Shown: piece by piece, positions 17,415 through 26,700 of the stretch
Layout of the letters: every line of letters starts with the position of its first letter
Numbering within the stretch: position 1 is the stretch's first letter
Source: Azospirillaceae bacterium
GTDB taxonomy: Bacteria > Pseudomonadota > Alphaproteobacteria > Azospirillales > Azospirillaceae
Direction: 5' to 3'
Assembly: GCA_028281465.1 (NCBI GenBank)
Contig: JANQJV010000042.1
Span: 1-33,561 of the forward strand
DNA length: 33,561 nt
The notes under the pieces: model-generated
Seen by the model: the letters and a program-made list of their open reading frames with translations, nothing else
Told to the model about the DNA's origin: nothing
Database searches by the model: none
Translations under genes and position numbers: made by a program

Positions 17415-18276
17415 ATGACCAACCCGGATCTGCCGATCGCCCGACGACAAGCCCTCGACAGCGCGCACTATGCCAACCGAACCGCCGGTACCCATGGCCC
17501 GCTTGTGGTCCTGCTGCATGGCTGTCCGGACGATGGCCGGCTCTGGCGCCACCAGGCCTGGGCCTTGTCTGCAGCCGGCTGCCGGGTAATGTGCCCGTAT
17601 CTGCTCCGCTTCGGCGCCAGCGATGCCCCAGAAGCGCTGTCCCGCTATGGCGCCGCCCGGCTCGCTGCAGATGTCATGACCCTGATGACTGCCGAGATGG
17701 ACGAACCGGTCCACCTGGTCGGCCACGACTGGGGCGCCATGGTCGGCTGGAAGATCGCTGCTACCCGGCCTGCCCGGCTGCGCTCCTTCACTGCGCTTTC
17801 GGTCGGCCGCATGGCGGCGTTGGTCGGCCTCGACCACTGCAAACCGAGCGGACTGTGGTACTTCCTGCTGAGCCAAGCGCCGTGTTGTCGCGACGTCTTT
17901 TTCGCCGACAACGCTGCCTTCATGCGCTTCTTTCTGGTCTCGCACCCCGAGAGCGAGGCCATCGCCGACCGCATGACGCGCGATCCGGCGGTCCTCACCG
18001 AGATGCAACGTATCGAACTGGCACATCCGGTCGACGCCATTCTCCTGGCGGCCCTGACGAAGCCCGCCGCCCATCAACATCCCGGTGCTCGGCCTCTGGG
18101 GCGCCGACGACCTCGTCGTGCGCGAAGCGCAAGTCCGCGACTCCACCGGCCTGATGACCGGTCCCTGGCGCTACGAGCGGGTCAACGATGCCGGCCACTG
18201 GATCATGCTAGATCGACCGGCCCCCGTCTCCGCACCCCTGCTGGCCTGGATCCGGGCCCATACACCGCCGATTCAG
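17415..18276 (+). pseudogene. Alpha/beta hydrolase (epoxide hydrolase/dehalogenase type), frameshifted
   Basis: From the ATG at 17415 the frame shows LLHGCPDDGRLW (oxyanion HGxP), GHDWGAMVGW (Asp nucleophile elbow as in epoxide hydrolases and haloalkane dehalogenases) and a cap domain, then loses homology at about 18060. The next frame resumes with PPINIPVLGLWGADD (acid residue), RYERVNDAGHW (His base) and LLAWIRAH. The break falls in a CCCGCCGCCC run at 18064-18073, consistent with a small insertion. After the homology ends near 18276 no stop occurs in the resumed frame until 18676-18678, reading through the antisense of the next gene, so the C-terminus is also damaged. A sequencing error at the GC run cannot be excluded. 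Confidence 0.75.
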
Positions 18277-18304
18277 CCGGTCCCGCGATCCCCCAACGGT
18301 CCGA

Positions 18305-18547
18305 TCACTCGGCCGGTTGGACCGGTTGGGGTGCTGGCTCGCCGTTATTCATCTTCTTCCATATCTTGTTGTGCTGGCGCAGCACGCGCTTGGCGAAGCG
18401 CTGGCGATTGCGCCGCTCGGCCAGGGTTTTACCCGAAGACTTGCAGCCGCGCTTCAAGGACCGCAGCTTCTTGGCCCGGAAATCGGCGTATTGTTCCTCG
18501 CTCAGTTCACTCGATTGGAACGGCGACAGCGACTGCCAGTTGCTCAT
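18305..18547 (-). CDS. Small basic protein, unknown function
   Basis: An 80-residue protein with a polar, acidic start (SELSEEQYADF) and a strongly basic helical middle (KKLRSLKRGCKSSGK, then RRNRQRFAKRVLRQHNKIWKK), ending in a proline-rich tail. The charge pattern suggests nucleic-acid or ribosome association, but I do not recognise the family. The ATG at 18547 is preceded by GAGG at slightly long spacing. It lies 180 bp downstream of the binding-protein gene on the same strand and runs antisense to the damaged 3' end of the hydrolase remnant. The lysine/arginine-rich composition is not what a random shadow frame here would give, but the evidence is thin. Confidence 0.5.
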   Translation of the reverse strand: MSNWQSLSPFQSSELSEEQYADFRAKKLRSLKRGCKSSGKTLAERRNRQRFAKRVLRQHNKIWKKMNNGEPAPQPVQPAE

Positions 18548-18727
18548 GGCGTGGAGATCCTCTGTTTCGATCCGGAATGGCGCCGGAACGGTGCAATATC
18601 ACAGAAACCGGTTCAACAATTTTTCCAACACCGGCGCACGATGGCGGCTCCGGACCTTGCGCTCCCCGCATCGCTTGACGGCAAGGCACCTCGACGGTCG
18701 GCGGGCAGGCCGGTCTTGCAGCGCCTA

Positions 18728-19771
18728 TCAGCGGGTCATGCCATAGACATAGCTGCCAGGTGTGGGGACGCCCTGGAAGTCTTCCAGCCAGGTTTTCAGC
18801 AGAGCATCAGGATTTAGATCCACCAGCCGGTCGGGATGGAGCCACTTTGCCATGTAGGCAACACCGATCATCTTGGAGCTGGCACCCGCGGCGAAAAAGC
18901 CGATCAAGTAAACATGGCCGCGTTCGGCGGCATGCAGCGCGTCCCAGCCGGCTCGCATCATCAGGGCGTCATGGATCGACGCCATCTCTGCGCTCCCCGC
19001 CGGTTCATAGGAATCTGGGATCAGTTTGACCACCACCTCGGGGTTGCGCTCCAGGATTGCTTCGGGATCGATCTGAAACTGATGCACGCTTCCCCGGCTG
19101 CTGGGCTGGTCGCCAATGCGAACGTCGGCAAAGATGTTCGTGCCGCCTGCCTGATCCACCATGTCGTGCCAACCGGACCCCACGAGGGCGGTGTAGAAGT
19201 CCGGCGCCTTTTCCAGATAGACAGTCGGTCGCGGTGCATCGGCGACAGCCTCGGCAATGCGATCCATCACCGCCTCATGGAAGGTCGCCACGACTTCGGC
19301 ACGCTCCGAGTGGCCGGTCATGGCCCCGATGGTGCGCACGGTGGACCCATGGCGTGCGACATCCCATCCCGACAACACGACCACTGGAATGCCGAACGGA
19401 CCAAGTCGATCAGCCGCCTCTTGCCACGGATAGTTGCGCGGCATGACGACCACATCGGGTTCGAGGGTCACCATGAGTTCGTAATTCGGCGCCTTGAAGC
19501 AATTCCCCACCATGGCGCCGGGGTCAAGATCCGGCCAGTAGCCGTCACGATTGGCCGCTTCGGCGTCGATCGCGGCCAAGACGTCGCTGCCGGCAACGGC
19601 ACGGAAAAACTCTGCATTGTACGGATTGCAGACAACGGCATTGGTCACCGGCTTGTCGAAGCGCGTTTCCCGTTCCGCCTCGTCGAGGATGGTAACGGGC
19701 GCGGCACCAGCGCCATGGGCGGCAAAGACAGCCAACAGGCCCAACCAGCCAACCCCGGAAACTCGAAGCAT
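18728..19771 (-). CDS. ABC transporter periplasmic binding protein (BtuF/FecB type), paralogue 1
   Basis: A 347-residue secreted binding protein of the class serving cobalamin, haem and siderophore importers. An N-terminal signal peptide ends near GAGAAP. Two lobes follow, without an obvious lipobox. It is clearly paralogous to the protein at 21713-22786: both share YNAEF, a GSGWHDM turn, GSVH..IDPEA, SKMIG...AKWL and FQGVP.PG. The ATG at 19771 is preferred because AGGAG lies 6 bases upstream; the ATG at 19777 abuts that site. It follows the ATPase gene by about 47 bp as the last gene of the transporter operon. Cobalamin or a related corrinoid is the inferred ligand because of the upstream riboswitch. 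Confidence 0.9.
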   Translation of the reverse strand: MLRVSGVGWLGLLAVFAAHGAGAAPVTILDEAERETRFDKPVTNAVVCNPYNAEFFRAVAGSDVLAAIDAEAANRDGYWPDLDPGAMVGNCFKAPNYELMVTLEPDVVVMPRNYPWQEAADRLGPFGIPVVVLSGWDVARHGSTVRTIGAMTGHSERAEVVATFHEAVMDRIAEAVADAPRPTVYLEKAPDFYTALVGSGWHDMVDQAGGTNIFADVRIGDQPSSRGSVHQFQIDPEAILERNPEVVVKLIPDSYEPAGSAEMASIHDALMMRAGWDALHAAERGHVYLIGFFAAGASSKMIGVAYMAKWLHPDRLVDLNPDALLKTWLEDFQGVPTPGSYVYGMTR

Positions 19772-19818
19772 GTCCATCTCCTCTCACTGAGTGGTGTGTG
19801 CGTGGAAGCGAGGTGCCC

Positions 19819-20607
19819 TCACGCCGATTGCGAACGCGCAGCCGGTTCGTCCTCAGACGGCAGGACATAGGGCAGTCCCTGGACGCACCCGACCACGGCG
19901 GTGACACCGTAGGCCGCTCGGATCGCGTCAGGAGTCAGAACCGAGTCCCAGCCGCCGATCCTGCTGAGCCGCCCGCCGGCGAGCAATGCGACGCGGTCGG
20001 TGAAACGGGCCGCCAAACCCAAGTCGTGCATGGCCGCAAGCACGCTCCATCCCCGGTCGGCTGCCAGACTCCGGACGATGCGCATGGTCTGGAGTTGATG
20101 GCGCAGATCGAGAGCGCTGGTCGGCTCATCGAGCAGCAACACGCGCGGCTCCTGGACGAGAGCGCGGGCCAGAGCAACCCTCTGGCGCTCGCCGCCAGAC
20201 AGCTCGGCCAAAGGGCGAAAGGCGTCCGGTACCAGATCCATCTGCTCCAGGGCTGCAAACACGATGCGGCGGTCGCCGGGGCCGAAGCGGCCGCGAAGGT
20301 GCGGCACACGACCCAGTTGGACCAGATCCATGACCGTCAGCGGCATGTCCGTGGGCATGAACTGGGGTACGAATGCCACCGAACGGGCGAACTCCCTGCG
20401 GCCGAATGCGGCAATCGGCCGACCGTCGAGCGTGATCCGTCCGGCCGAGGCGGCGACAAGCCGCGCCAGGCATTTGAGCAGAGTGCTCTTGCCGGCCCCG
20501 TTCGCCCCCAACAGACCGACGAACTCACCGCGCTCGAGAGCGATCCCAACGTCCTGCAAGATCGTCTTGTTTCCGGCAACAAACCGGACGGCATCGGCGA
20601 CGATCAT
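19819..20607 (-). CDS. ABC transporter ATPase (BtuD/FecE type)
   Basis: A 262-residue cytoplasmic ATPase of the iron-siderophore/cobalamin import class. Walker A is GANGAGKST at 34-42, the signature LSGGERQ at 136-142, Walker B VLLLDEP at 156-162 with Glu161, and the switch histidine is in AMHDLG. Length and motif spacing are standard and all catalytic residues are present. The ATG at 20607 overlaps the permease stop by 4 bp (ATGA), so translation is coupled; an upstream in-frame ATG at 20778 lies inside the permease gene and is not credible. It works as a homodimer under the 20604-21716 permease. Confidence 0.92.
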   Translation of the reverse strand: MIVADAVRFVAGNKTILQDVGIALERGEFVGLLGANGAGKSTLLKCLARLVAASAGRITLDGRPIAAFGRREFARSVAFVPQFMPTDMPLTVMDLVQLGRVPHLRGRFGPGDRRIVFAALEQMDLVPDAFRPLAELSGGERQRVALARALVQEPRVLLLDEPTSALDLRHQLQTMRIVRSLAADRGWSVLAAMHDLGLAARFTDRVALLAGGRLSRIGGWDSVLTPDAIRAAYGVTAVVGCVQGLPYVLPSEDEPAARSQSA

Positions 20608-21716
20608 GGCCCTGCGACCTGGCGTTGGCGCAAGATCAAGTGGACGAACAACGGCACGCCAACATAGGCGACCACGATTCCAACCGGGATCACCGCCGGT
20701 GCGAACACCGAACGCCCCAGCGTGTCCGCCACCAGCAACAAAAGAGCGCCGACGATCATCGAAAAAGGAATCAACCATCGGTGATCATTGCCGATGATCA
20801 GCCGTGCCATATGCGGGGCCACCAGACCGACGAATCCGATCACGCCGGTAAAGGCAATGATTCCCGAGGTGACCAGGACAGACAGCACCGCCGTTGTCAG
20901 CCGCACCCGACGCAGATTGTAGCCGAGCGACTGCGCCGTTTCGTCGCCGGCCCCAATGGCGTTCATCACCCACGCCAGGTTCAGGAACACCGGCACGGCA
21001 ACCACCAGGAGAAGGGAGGCGACCATCACCTCGTCCCAGCCGGCGGCGTTCACCGAACCGAAAGTCCAGTGGACGATCGCCGCAAGCTGTTCTTCGGTGG
21101 CGACGAACTGGATGGTCGCAGTTAAGGCACTGAATAGATATGTGAGCCCAATGCCGGCGAGAATGATCGTGGTTGCCGACACGGCCCGCAAACCGGCGAT
21201 CAACAAAACCAGTGCGGCGCATAGCAACGACGACAGGAATGCGCCACCGACGGTCAGATACTTGCCGACGAAACCGGCCTCCAAGGCGCCGAACAGGATG
21301 GCAAGCGACGCTCCGAATGCGGCCGCCGGCGACAGGCCGATCGTGAATGGACTGACCAGCGGATTCCGGGTGATGGCCTGCATCATGACACCGGTGACTG
21401 CCAAGCCGGCGCCACCGACCACCGCCATCGCCACCCGAGGCAAGCGTAGGTGCCAGACGATCTTTTCCTGAATCACCGTCACATCGGCAAACTGACCGGC
21501 GGGCACCAGGTCGCGCAACAAAATCTGAGCAACCTGACCAAGCCCGAGGTCGTTGACGCCCTGGGAGACCGCCACCATGACCGTGCCGATGAGCAGGATC
21601 GTCCCGGCCGTAAGCCACGCCGAGCGCTGCGCGGCCCGGTGTGCGAACCCTGCCTCCAATGCCGCAGCAGGCCCTCTCTGAGCGTGGCCGTCCGCCATCG
21701 GTATTCCACTGGTCAT
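20604..21716 (-). CDS. ABC transporter permease (BtuC/FecCD family)
   Basis: A 370-residue FecCD-type permease with about ten hydrophobic spans. Family landmarks include LRLPRVAMAVVGGAGLAVTG, QAITRNPLVSP, the cytoplasmic coupling-helix region with MNAIGAGDETAQSLG, and VGLVAPHMARLIIGNDHR near the C-terminus. It forms a homodimeric channel with the ATPase. The ATG at 21716 overlaps the stop of the upstream binding-protein gene by 4 bp (ATGA); the ATG at 21791 lies within that gene and is rejected. The chain of 4-bp overlaps shows that the binding protein, permease and ATPase are one translation-coupled unit. Confidence 0.93.
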   Translation of the reverse strand: MTSGIPMADGHAQRGPAAALEAGFAHRAAQRSAWLTAGTILLIGTVMVAVSQGVNDLGLGQVAQILLRDLVPAGQFADVTVIQEKIVWHLRLPRVAMAVVGGAGLAVTGVMMQAITRNPLVSPFTIGLSPAAAFGASLAILFGALEAGFVGKYLTVGGAFLSSLLCAALVLLIAGLRAVSATTIILAGIGLTYLFSALTATIQFVATEEQLAAIVHWTFGSVNAAGWDEVMVASLLLVVAVPVFLNLAWVMNAIGAGDETAQSLGYNLRRVRLTTAVLSVLVTSGIIAFTGVIGFVGLVAPHMARLIIGNDHRWLIPFSMIVGALLLLVADTLGRSVFAPAVIPVGIVVAYVGVPLFVHLILRQRQVAGP

Positions 21717-22786
21717 GGTGCGGGCGGCCTGTCGCGCAGGGCCGTCCAGTACCGGCCGGGATACGGAACGCCCTGAAACGTCTCCAGCCATTCGCGCATC
21801 ACGGCACCGGGATCGATGTCAGCAAACCGGTCCGGATAAAGCCACTTGGCGATCTGGAGCGCGCCGATCATCTTCGAACAGCCGCCGGCCAGGTAGTAAT
21901 TCATGTGATAGACGTCGCCATGACGCACGGCGGTAAGGTCGACAAAGCCGGGACGCGCCGTGATCTCCGCAAAGAAGTCGGACGAAAACTCTGGCGGATG
22001 AAGCGGGTAGGACCCGGGTTGGAGCTTGACGATGATCGCCGGATCCGCAGCCAGCACCGCCTCGGGATCGATCTCGAAGTTGTGCACGCTTCCCTTGATG
22101 TCGGGCTGCTCACCGATGTCGATATGGCCGAAGATGTTGCGCCCGCCCGCGACGACGATCATGTCATGCCACCCCGAGCCGGGCAGGACAGAGCGGAACG
22201 GCGTTTTCTCCTCAAGATAAACCGGCTTGGGCGCAACGCCGGCGAGCCGCTCGGCGAGCAGGTCCATATGCCGCGTATAGACGTCATTGAGCGCAGCCGC
22301 ACGGTCGGTGTTGCCGAACAGGGCGCCGAACGCTTCGATGTTGGAAACATGCTTGAGAACGTCCCACCCGGTCAGGACAACGACTTCGATTCCGAACGGA
22401 CGGAGCGTCTCGATCGCCTGTTGATAGGCACCGTTGCGTGGGAAAATGACGACCTCGGGTTCCAGGGCGACGATCGCCTCATAGTTGGGCTCGCGCTGAC
22501 CGATCCCGGCCAGCATGCCGTCCTTGAGGGCGGGCCAATAGGTTGGATCGCGGGTGACCCAACTGTCGACACCAACGATGGGGGCCATGCCGGCGACCGC
22601 GCGCACGAACTCTGCATTATACCGGTTGAAAACGACTGCACGCCGCACGGGATCGGCAAAGGTCAGAGTGCGTCCGGTATCATCCGTGATCGTGATCTGG
22701 TTGCCAGCCAGGACAATGTCTGAAAGTAATGGTGCGGCAACCACAACCGCGGCCAACCACATAACCAAACGATGCGTCAAATGCAT
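21713..22786 (-). CDS. ABC transporter periplasmic binding protein (BtuF/FecB type), paralogue 2
   Basis: A 357-residue secreted binding protein and the first gene of the transporter operon. The hydrophobic leader (MWLAAVVVAAPLL) ends near LAGNQ. The mature part has the same scaffold as the protein at 18728-19771: RYNAEFVRAV, YWPALKDG, PGSGWHDM, GSVHNFEIDPEA, SKMIGALQIAKWLYPD, FQGVPYPG. The ATG at 22786 has GAGGAG 3-4 bases upstream. The ligand is probably a corrinoid, because a cobalamin riboswitch lies upstream on the same strand, but the riboswitch is about 600 nt away, so the regulatory link is inferred. Two binding proteins on one permease may widen substrate range, for example cobalamin versus cobinamide. 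Confidence 0.9.
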   Translation of the reverse strand: MHLTHRLVMWLAAVVVAAPLLSDIVLAGNQITITDDTGRTLTFADPVRRAVVFNRYNAEFVRAVAGMAPIVGVDSWVTRDPTYWPALKDGMLAGIGQREPNYEAIVALEPEVVIFPRNGAYQQAIETLRPFGIEVVVLTGWDVLKHVSNIEAFGALFGNTDRAAALNDVYTRHMDLLAERLAGVAPKPVYLEEKTPFRSVLPGSGWHDMIVVAGGRNIFGHIDIGEQPDIKGSVHNFEIDPEAVLAADPAIIVKLQPGSYPLHPPEFSSDFFAEITARPGFVDLTAVRHGDVYHMNYYLAGGCSKMIGALQIAKWLYPDRFADIDPGAVMREWLETFQGVPYPGRYWTALRDRPPAP

Positions 22787-22868
22787 GCTCTCCTCTCAGG
22801 TCACCGTGTTAGGATTGGGGTTTGGGCACAGCCGGCAGTCGGCCGGCTGCGGTGGATGCCGGCGACTG

Positions 22869-23076
22869 ATACCAACGGGCCGAAACAATGACCGGTCCTC
22901 GGGCCGCCCTGTTTCGGAGCGCCGGCCTCCTTGCCGGCTGGACCGCCGGCGTCCAGCCGGCCCGGACCACGCCCAGCGGCCGGCCGCCAAGATGGTGGCG
23001 GTCCAGCCGGCCGGGATGCCGGCGCTCCTCGTTCAACGCCGAAACCGAACGTGTCGTCAATGCGGGCCGTTGGTAT
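22869..23076. repeat. Compound inverted repeat containing two REP-like units (REPIN-like)
   Basis: Two 32-bp units face each other: plus-strand 22916-22947 and minus-strand 22997-23028. Both begin GGAGCGCCGGC, share a GCCGGCTGGACCGCC end, and differ at only four positions by eye. Outside them, matching arms continue: GTTTCGG at 22911-22917 against CCGAAAC at 23039-23045, and ATACCAACGG at 22869-22878 against CCGTTGGTAT at 23067-23076. The whole 208 bp therefore behaves as one imperfect palindrome, like a REP doublet or short MITE. It lies in the leader between the cobalamin riboswitch and its presumed target gene. Confidence 0.65.
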
Positions 23077-23242
23077 GACACGCAGCCAGACATCCGTTTC
23101 GGCCGTGCGGGAGCGAGGCGGTCGATCCTTTGGAGAAAAAGCGACCACACGGGTGTCGTGAGCAGCGGCCTGGCCGGAAGACATACCGCCGCAAAACGGC
23201 CGAGATCAGGCCACGCAGGTCACGAGAGTGAGACCCGCTGCG

Positions 23243-23332
23243 TCACGGCGGGCACAGAGTCCGGTGATCTGGATCGCCTGCTGCCGGTGGCACCAAGCCT
23301 TGGCAACGGGAAAACGCAAAGGGAAGGAGCAT
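23243..23332 (-). CDS. Possible 29-codon leader or remnant ORF downstream of the riboswitch
   Basis: An ATG at 23332 lies 58 bp after the riboswitch's 3' end and is preceded by AGGAGG at ideal spacing, the best ribosome site in this stretch. The reading frame (MLLPFAFSRCQG...) stops after 29 codons, and I do not recognise the product. It may be a leader peptide, or the start of a lost riboswitch-controlled gene such as an outer-membrane receptor. The strong ribosome site in the right place is the only support. Confidence 0.33.
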   Translation of the reverse strand: MLLPFAFSRCQGLVPPAAGDPDHRTLCPP

Positions 23333-23390
23333 TGCCTACCTCCTGCCGGGACACCCCGCCCGACAACGGTTCGTGTCGTGGTTGCGTGTC

Positions 23391-23560
23391 GGCAGGTCTC
23401 CTGGCTCGCGGGTCAAGGTCTCCGATCCGCCTTCCCGGGAGAACAGCACTCTCCCAGTGGCTCGTGGATGAATCGAAGCTCGCCGCTTACAGTTGCGGGG
23501 GCAGCGCCGGCCTTGCACCGGCTTCCCTGTTAGACCCTGTTACGGGTACCGACGGTGTCA
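23391..23560 (-). promoter_or_regulatory. Cobalamin (adenosylcobalamin-type) riboswitch
   Basis: On the minus strand the leader contains the conserved core in order: GCCGGTGCAAGGCCGGCGC, CTGCCCCCGCAACTGTAAGCG, a CCACTGG helix, CCGGGAAGGCGG, and the closing B12 box AGCCAGGAGACCTGCC (23406-23391). These are the signatures of the class I cobalamin riboswitch, which represses expression when cobalamin is abundant. Downstream on the same strand are a short ORF, a REP doublet and then the BtuF/BtuC/BtuD-type genes. No clear intrinsic terminator follows, so translational control of the ribosome site at 23337-23345 is the simplest mechanism. Confidence 0.95.
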
Positions 23561-23768
23561 GCATGCTCTGGGTCGGAACAGCGGTCAAGAGACAAGCGGC
23601 ACCGACATGACAATCAGATACCGCCACACCTACCAACGGCCTTTTTGTAGCGTCGTAGCGCACGCCTCTGCGCACCCGCAGCGGTTCGGCATGCGCAAGC
23701 GGCGCGGACTGTGCTCCGACGGAACCGTTTAACCAAGCGGAGACCCGGCCGGCCGGAACCCAAGCCCC

Positions 23769-26700
23769 CTACCCAGCCGCCAGTTTGGCCAGGTTTTCCA
23801 TCAACTTGTGCGTGCCTTTGAGACGCAGGGCCGGGGTGTCCCAGGCGCGGGATTGCACCAGTTTGTGGTCGGGGCGGAGTTTGACCGTGCCGACTTGTTT
23901 CTGGATGAACTGCACCAGGCGGTCCGGGCGGGCGAAGCTGTTGCCACGGAAGGTCACCACCGCACCCTTGGGGCCGGTGTCGACGCGTTCCACGCCGCCC
24001 TTGCGGCACAGGTGCTTGATGGCAACCACCTGCAACAGGTTTTCCACCTCTTCCGGTAGCGGGCCGAAGCGGTCGATCATCTCGGCGGCGAAGGCATCGG
24101 TCTCCTTGCGCCCGACCAGGTCGGCGATGCGGCGGTACAGGCTCAGGCGCACACTCAGGTCGGGCACGTACGCGTCCGGAATCAGCACCGGCATGCCCAG
24201 GTTGATCTGCGGCGTCCAGGTCTCCGCCTCGGCGCGGTCGGTCCCGCCGCCTTCGCGCGCCGCCTGCACCGCCTCGTCGAGCAATTGCTGGTATAGTTCC
24301 ATGCCGACTTCGCGGATATGGCCGGATTGCTCCTCGCCCAGCAGGTTGCCGGCACCGCGGATGTCCATGTCGTGGCTGGCAAGCTGGAACCCTGCGCCCA
24401 AGCTGTCCAGAGTCTCGATCACGTGTAGACGTTGCTGTGCCGAACCAGACAGCACGCTGCGCGGCGCATAGGTGAAATAGGCGTAGCCGCGCAGCTTGGA
24501 GCGGCCGACCCGACCGCGCAGTTGGTAGAGCTGCGCCAGGCCGAACAGGTCAGACCGGTGCACCACCAGGGTGTTGGCGCGCGGGATGTCGAGACCGCTC
24601 TCGATGATGTTGGTGGCCAGGAGCACATCGAAGCGGCCGTCGTCGAAGGCGCTCATCACCTTCTCCAGCTCGCTCGACGGCATCTGCCCGTGCGCGCTGA
24701 CCACCTTGATCTCCGGCACCAGGTCCTTCAACCGCTCCTGCACCTTGGAAATGTCCTCGATGCGCGGGCAGACGTAGAAACTTTGGCCGCCCCGGTAATG
24801 TTCCCGCAGCAGCGCTTCGCGGATGACCACCGGGTCGAACGGCAACACGAAGGTGCGCACGGCCAGGCGGTCGACCGGTGGTGTCGCGATGAGGCTGAGT
24901 TCGCGCACACCCGACAACGCCATTTGCAGCGTGCGGGGAATCGGCGTGGCCGTCAGCGTGAGAACATGCACGTCGGCGCGCAGCTCCTTCAGACGTTCCT
25001 TCTGCTTGACGCCGAAATGCTGCTCTTCATCGACGATCACCATGCCCAGCCGTTTGAAAACAATGCCCTTGGACAGGAGAGCATGGGTGCCGACGACCAG
25101 GTCCACAGTCCCGTCGGCCAGCCCTTTCTTGATCCGTGTCGCTTCCTTGGGCGTGACCATGCGCGACAACTGCTCGACATGAAAGGGCAGGTCGTGGAGA
25201 CGTTGCGAGAATGTGCGGTGGTGCTGGCGCGCCAGGAGAGTGGTCGGCACCACCACCGCCACCTGGTGGCCGGCAAAGGCGGCGACGAAGGCCGCCCGCA
25301 ACGCCACCTCGGTCTTGCCGAAACCGACGTCGCCGCATACCAGCCGGTCCATCGGTCGGCCCGATTGCAGATCCTCCAAAACATCTTCGATGGCGCGCAA
25401 CTGGTCGTCGGTCTCAGGGTATGGGAACCGGGCCGCAAACTCGTCGTACAAACCCTCCGGCGGTGCCATGGGATCGCCGGTGCGCAGTTGGCGCTCGGCG
25501 GCGATGCGCATCAGCGCCTCGGCCATGTCCTTGAGGCGTTTCTTGACCTTGGCCTTGCGGTTCTGCCAACCGGCGGCGCCCAGTTTGTCCAGTTGTACGC
25601 CGGCATCCTCTGAGCCGAAGCGTGACAATAGCTCGATGTTCTCAACCGGCACATACAGCTTGTCGCCGCCGGCATACACCAGCCGCAGGCAGTCGTGCGG
25701 CGCGCCGGATACATCGAGAGTCTCAAGCCCGTCGTAGCGCCCGATGCCGTGGTCCACGTGCACCACCAGATCGCCTTCGCCCAGGCTGGCTGCTTCATTG
25801 ATGAGATTGGCCGCCCGTTTGCGCCGACGCACCGGTCGGGTCAGGCGGTCGCCCAGGATATCCTGTTCGGTAATGACGGTGAGGTCGGCGGCCTCGAAAC
25901 CGTGCTCCAGGCCGAGAATGGCGCCGGCAATCACATTGGGATCGAAGGCGTCGGTATCGTGCCAGGCATTGACCGGTTCGATCGGCTCCACACCATGATC
26001 GCCCAAGACAGTGCCGAGCCGGTCGCGGGAGCCGGCGCTGTAGGCGGCAACCACGACGCGCCGGCCGTCACGGTGTGCCTGCTGCAGGTGCTCACGCACG
26101 GCATCGAAGACATTGCGGTCCTGCCGGTTGCGCGCTTCTGAGAAATCGGCGGCACGGCGTCCGCCGGCATCGACCATGCCGGCAATGCCGGGCGGCGGCG
26201 CAAACGGCGTGAGCCGGCCGACGGCATGCACCTTCAACGCCGCCTCCCATCCGGCCCAGTCGAAATACAGCATGCCCGGCGGGATCGGCTTGTACAGCGG
26301 CGCACCGGCCTTGCGGTCGGCGCCTTGCATGGTCACGCGCGCCTGATGGAAATCGGCGACCTGCGCCAGTCGGGCGTCACACGCCTCGTCAATCTGGTGA
26401 TCGAGGGTCACCACCGCCTTGGGCAGGTAAGCAAACAGGGTGTCCATCCGCTCGTGGAACAACGGCAACCAGTGTTCCAGGCCAGCGTATTGGCGTCCGG
26501 CCGCCACCGCCTCGTACAAGGGATCGGTATCCGTGACCGCGCCGAACAACTCGCGATAGCCGGCCCGGAATCGCGCGATCGAGTCCGCATCCAGGAAGTA
26601 CTCGGAGACCGGGTGAAGGGTCAGGCTCTGCCGCTTGGCCTTTGTGCGCTGGCTGATCGGGTCGAAAACGCGCACGCTTTCCAGCTCATCGCCGAACAGG

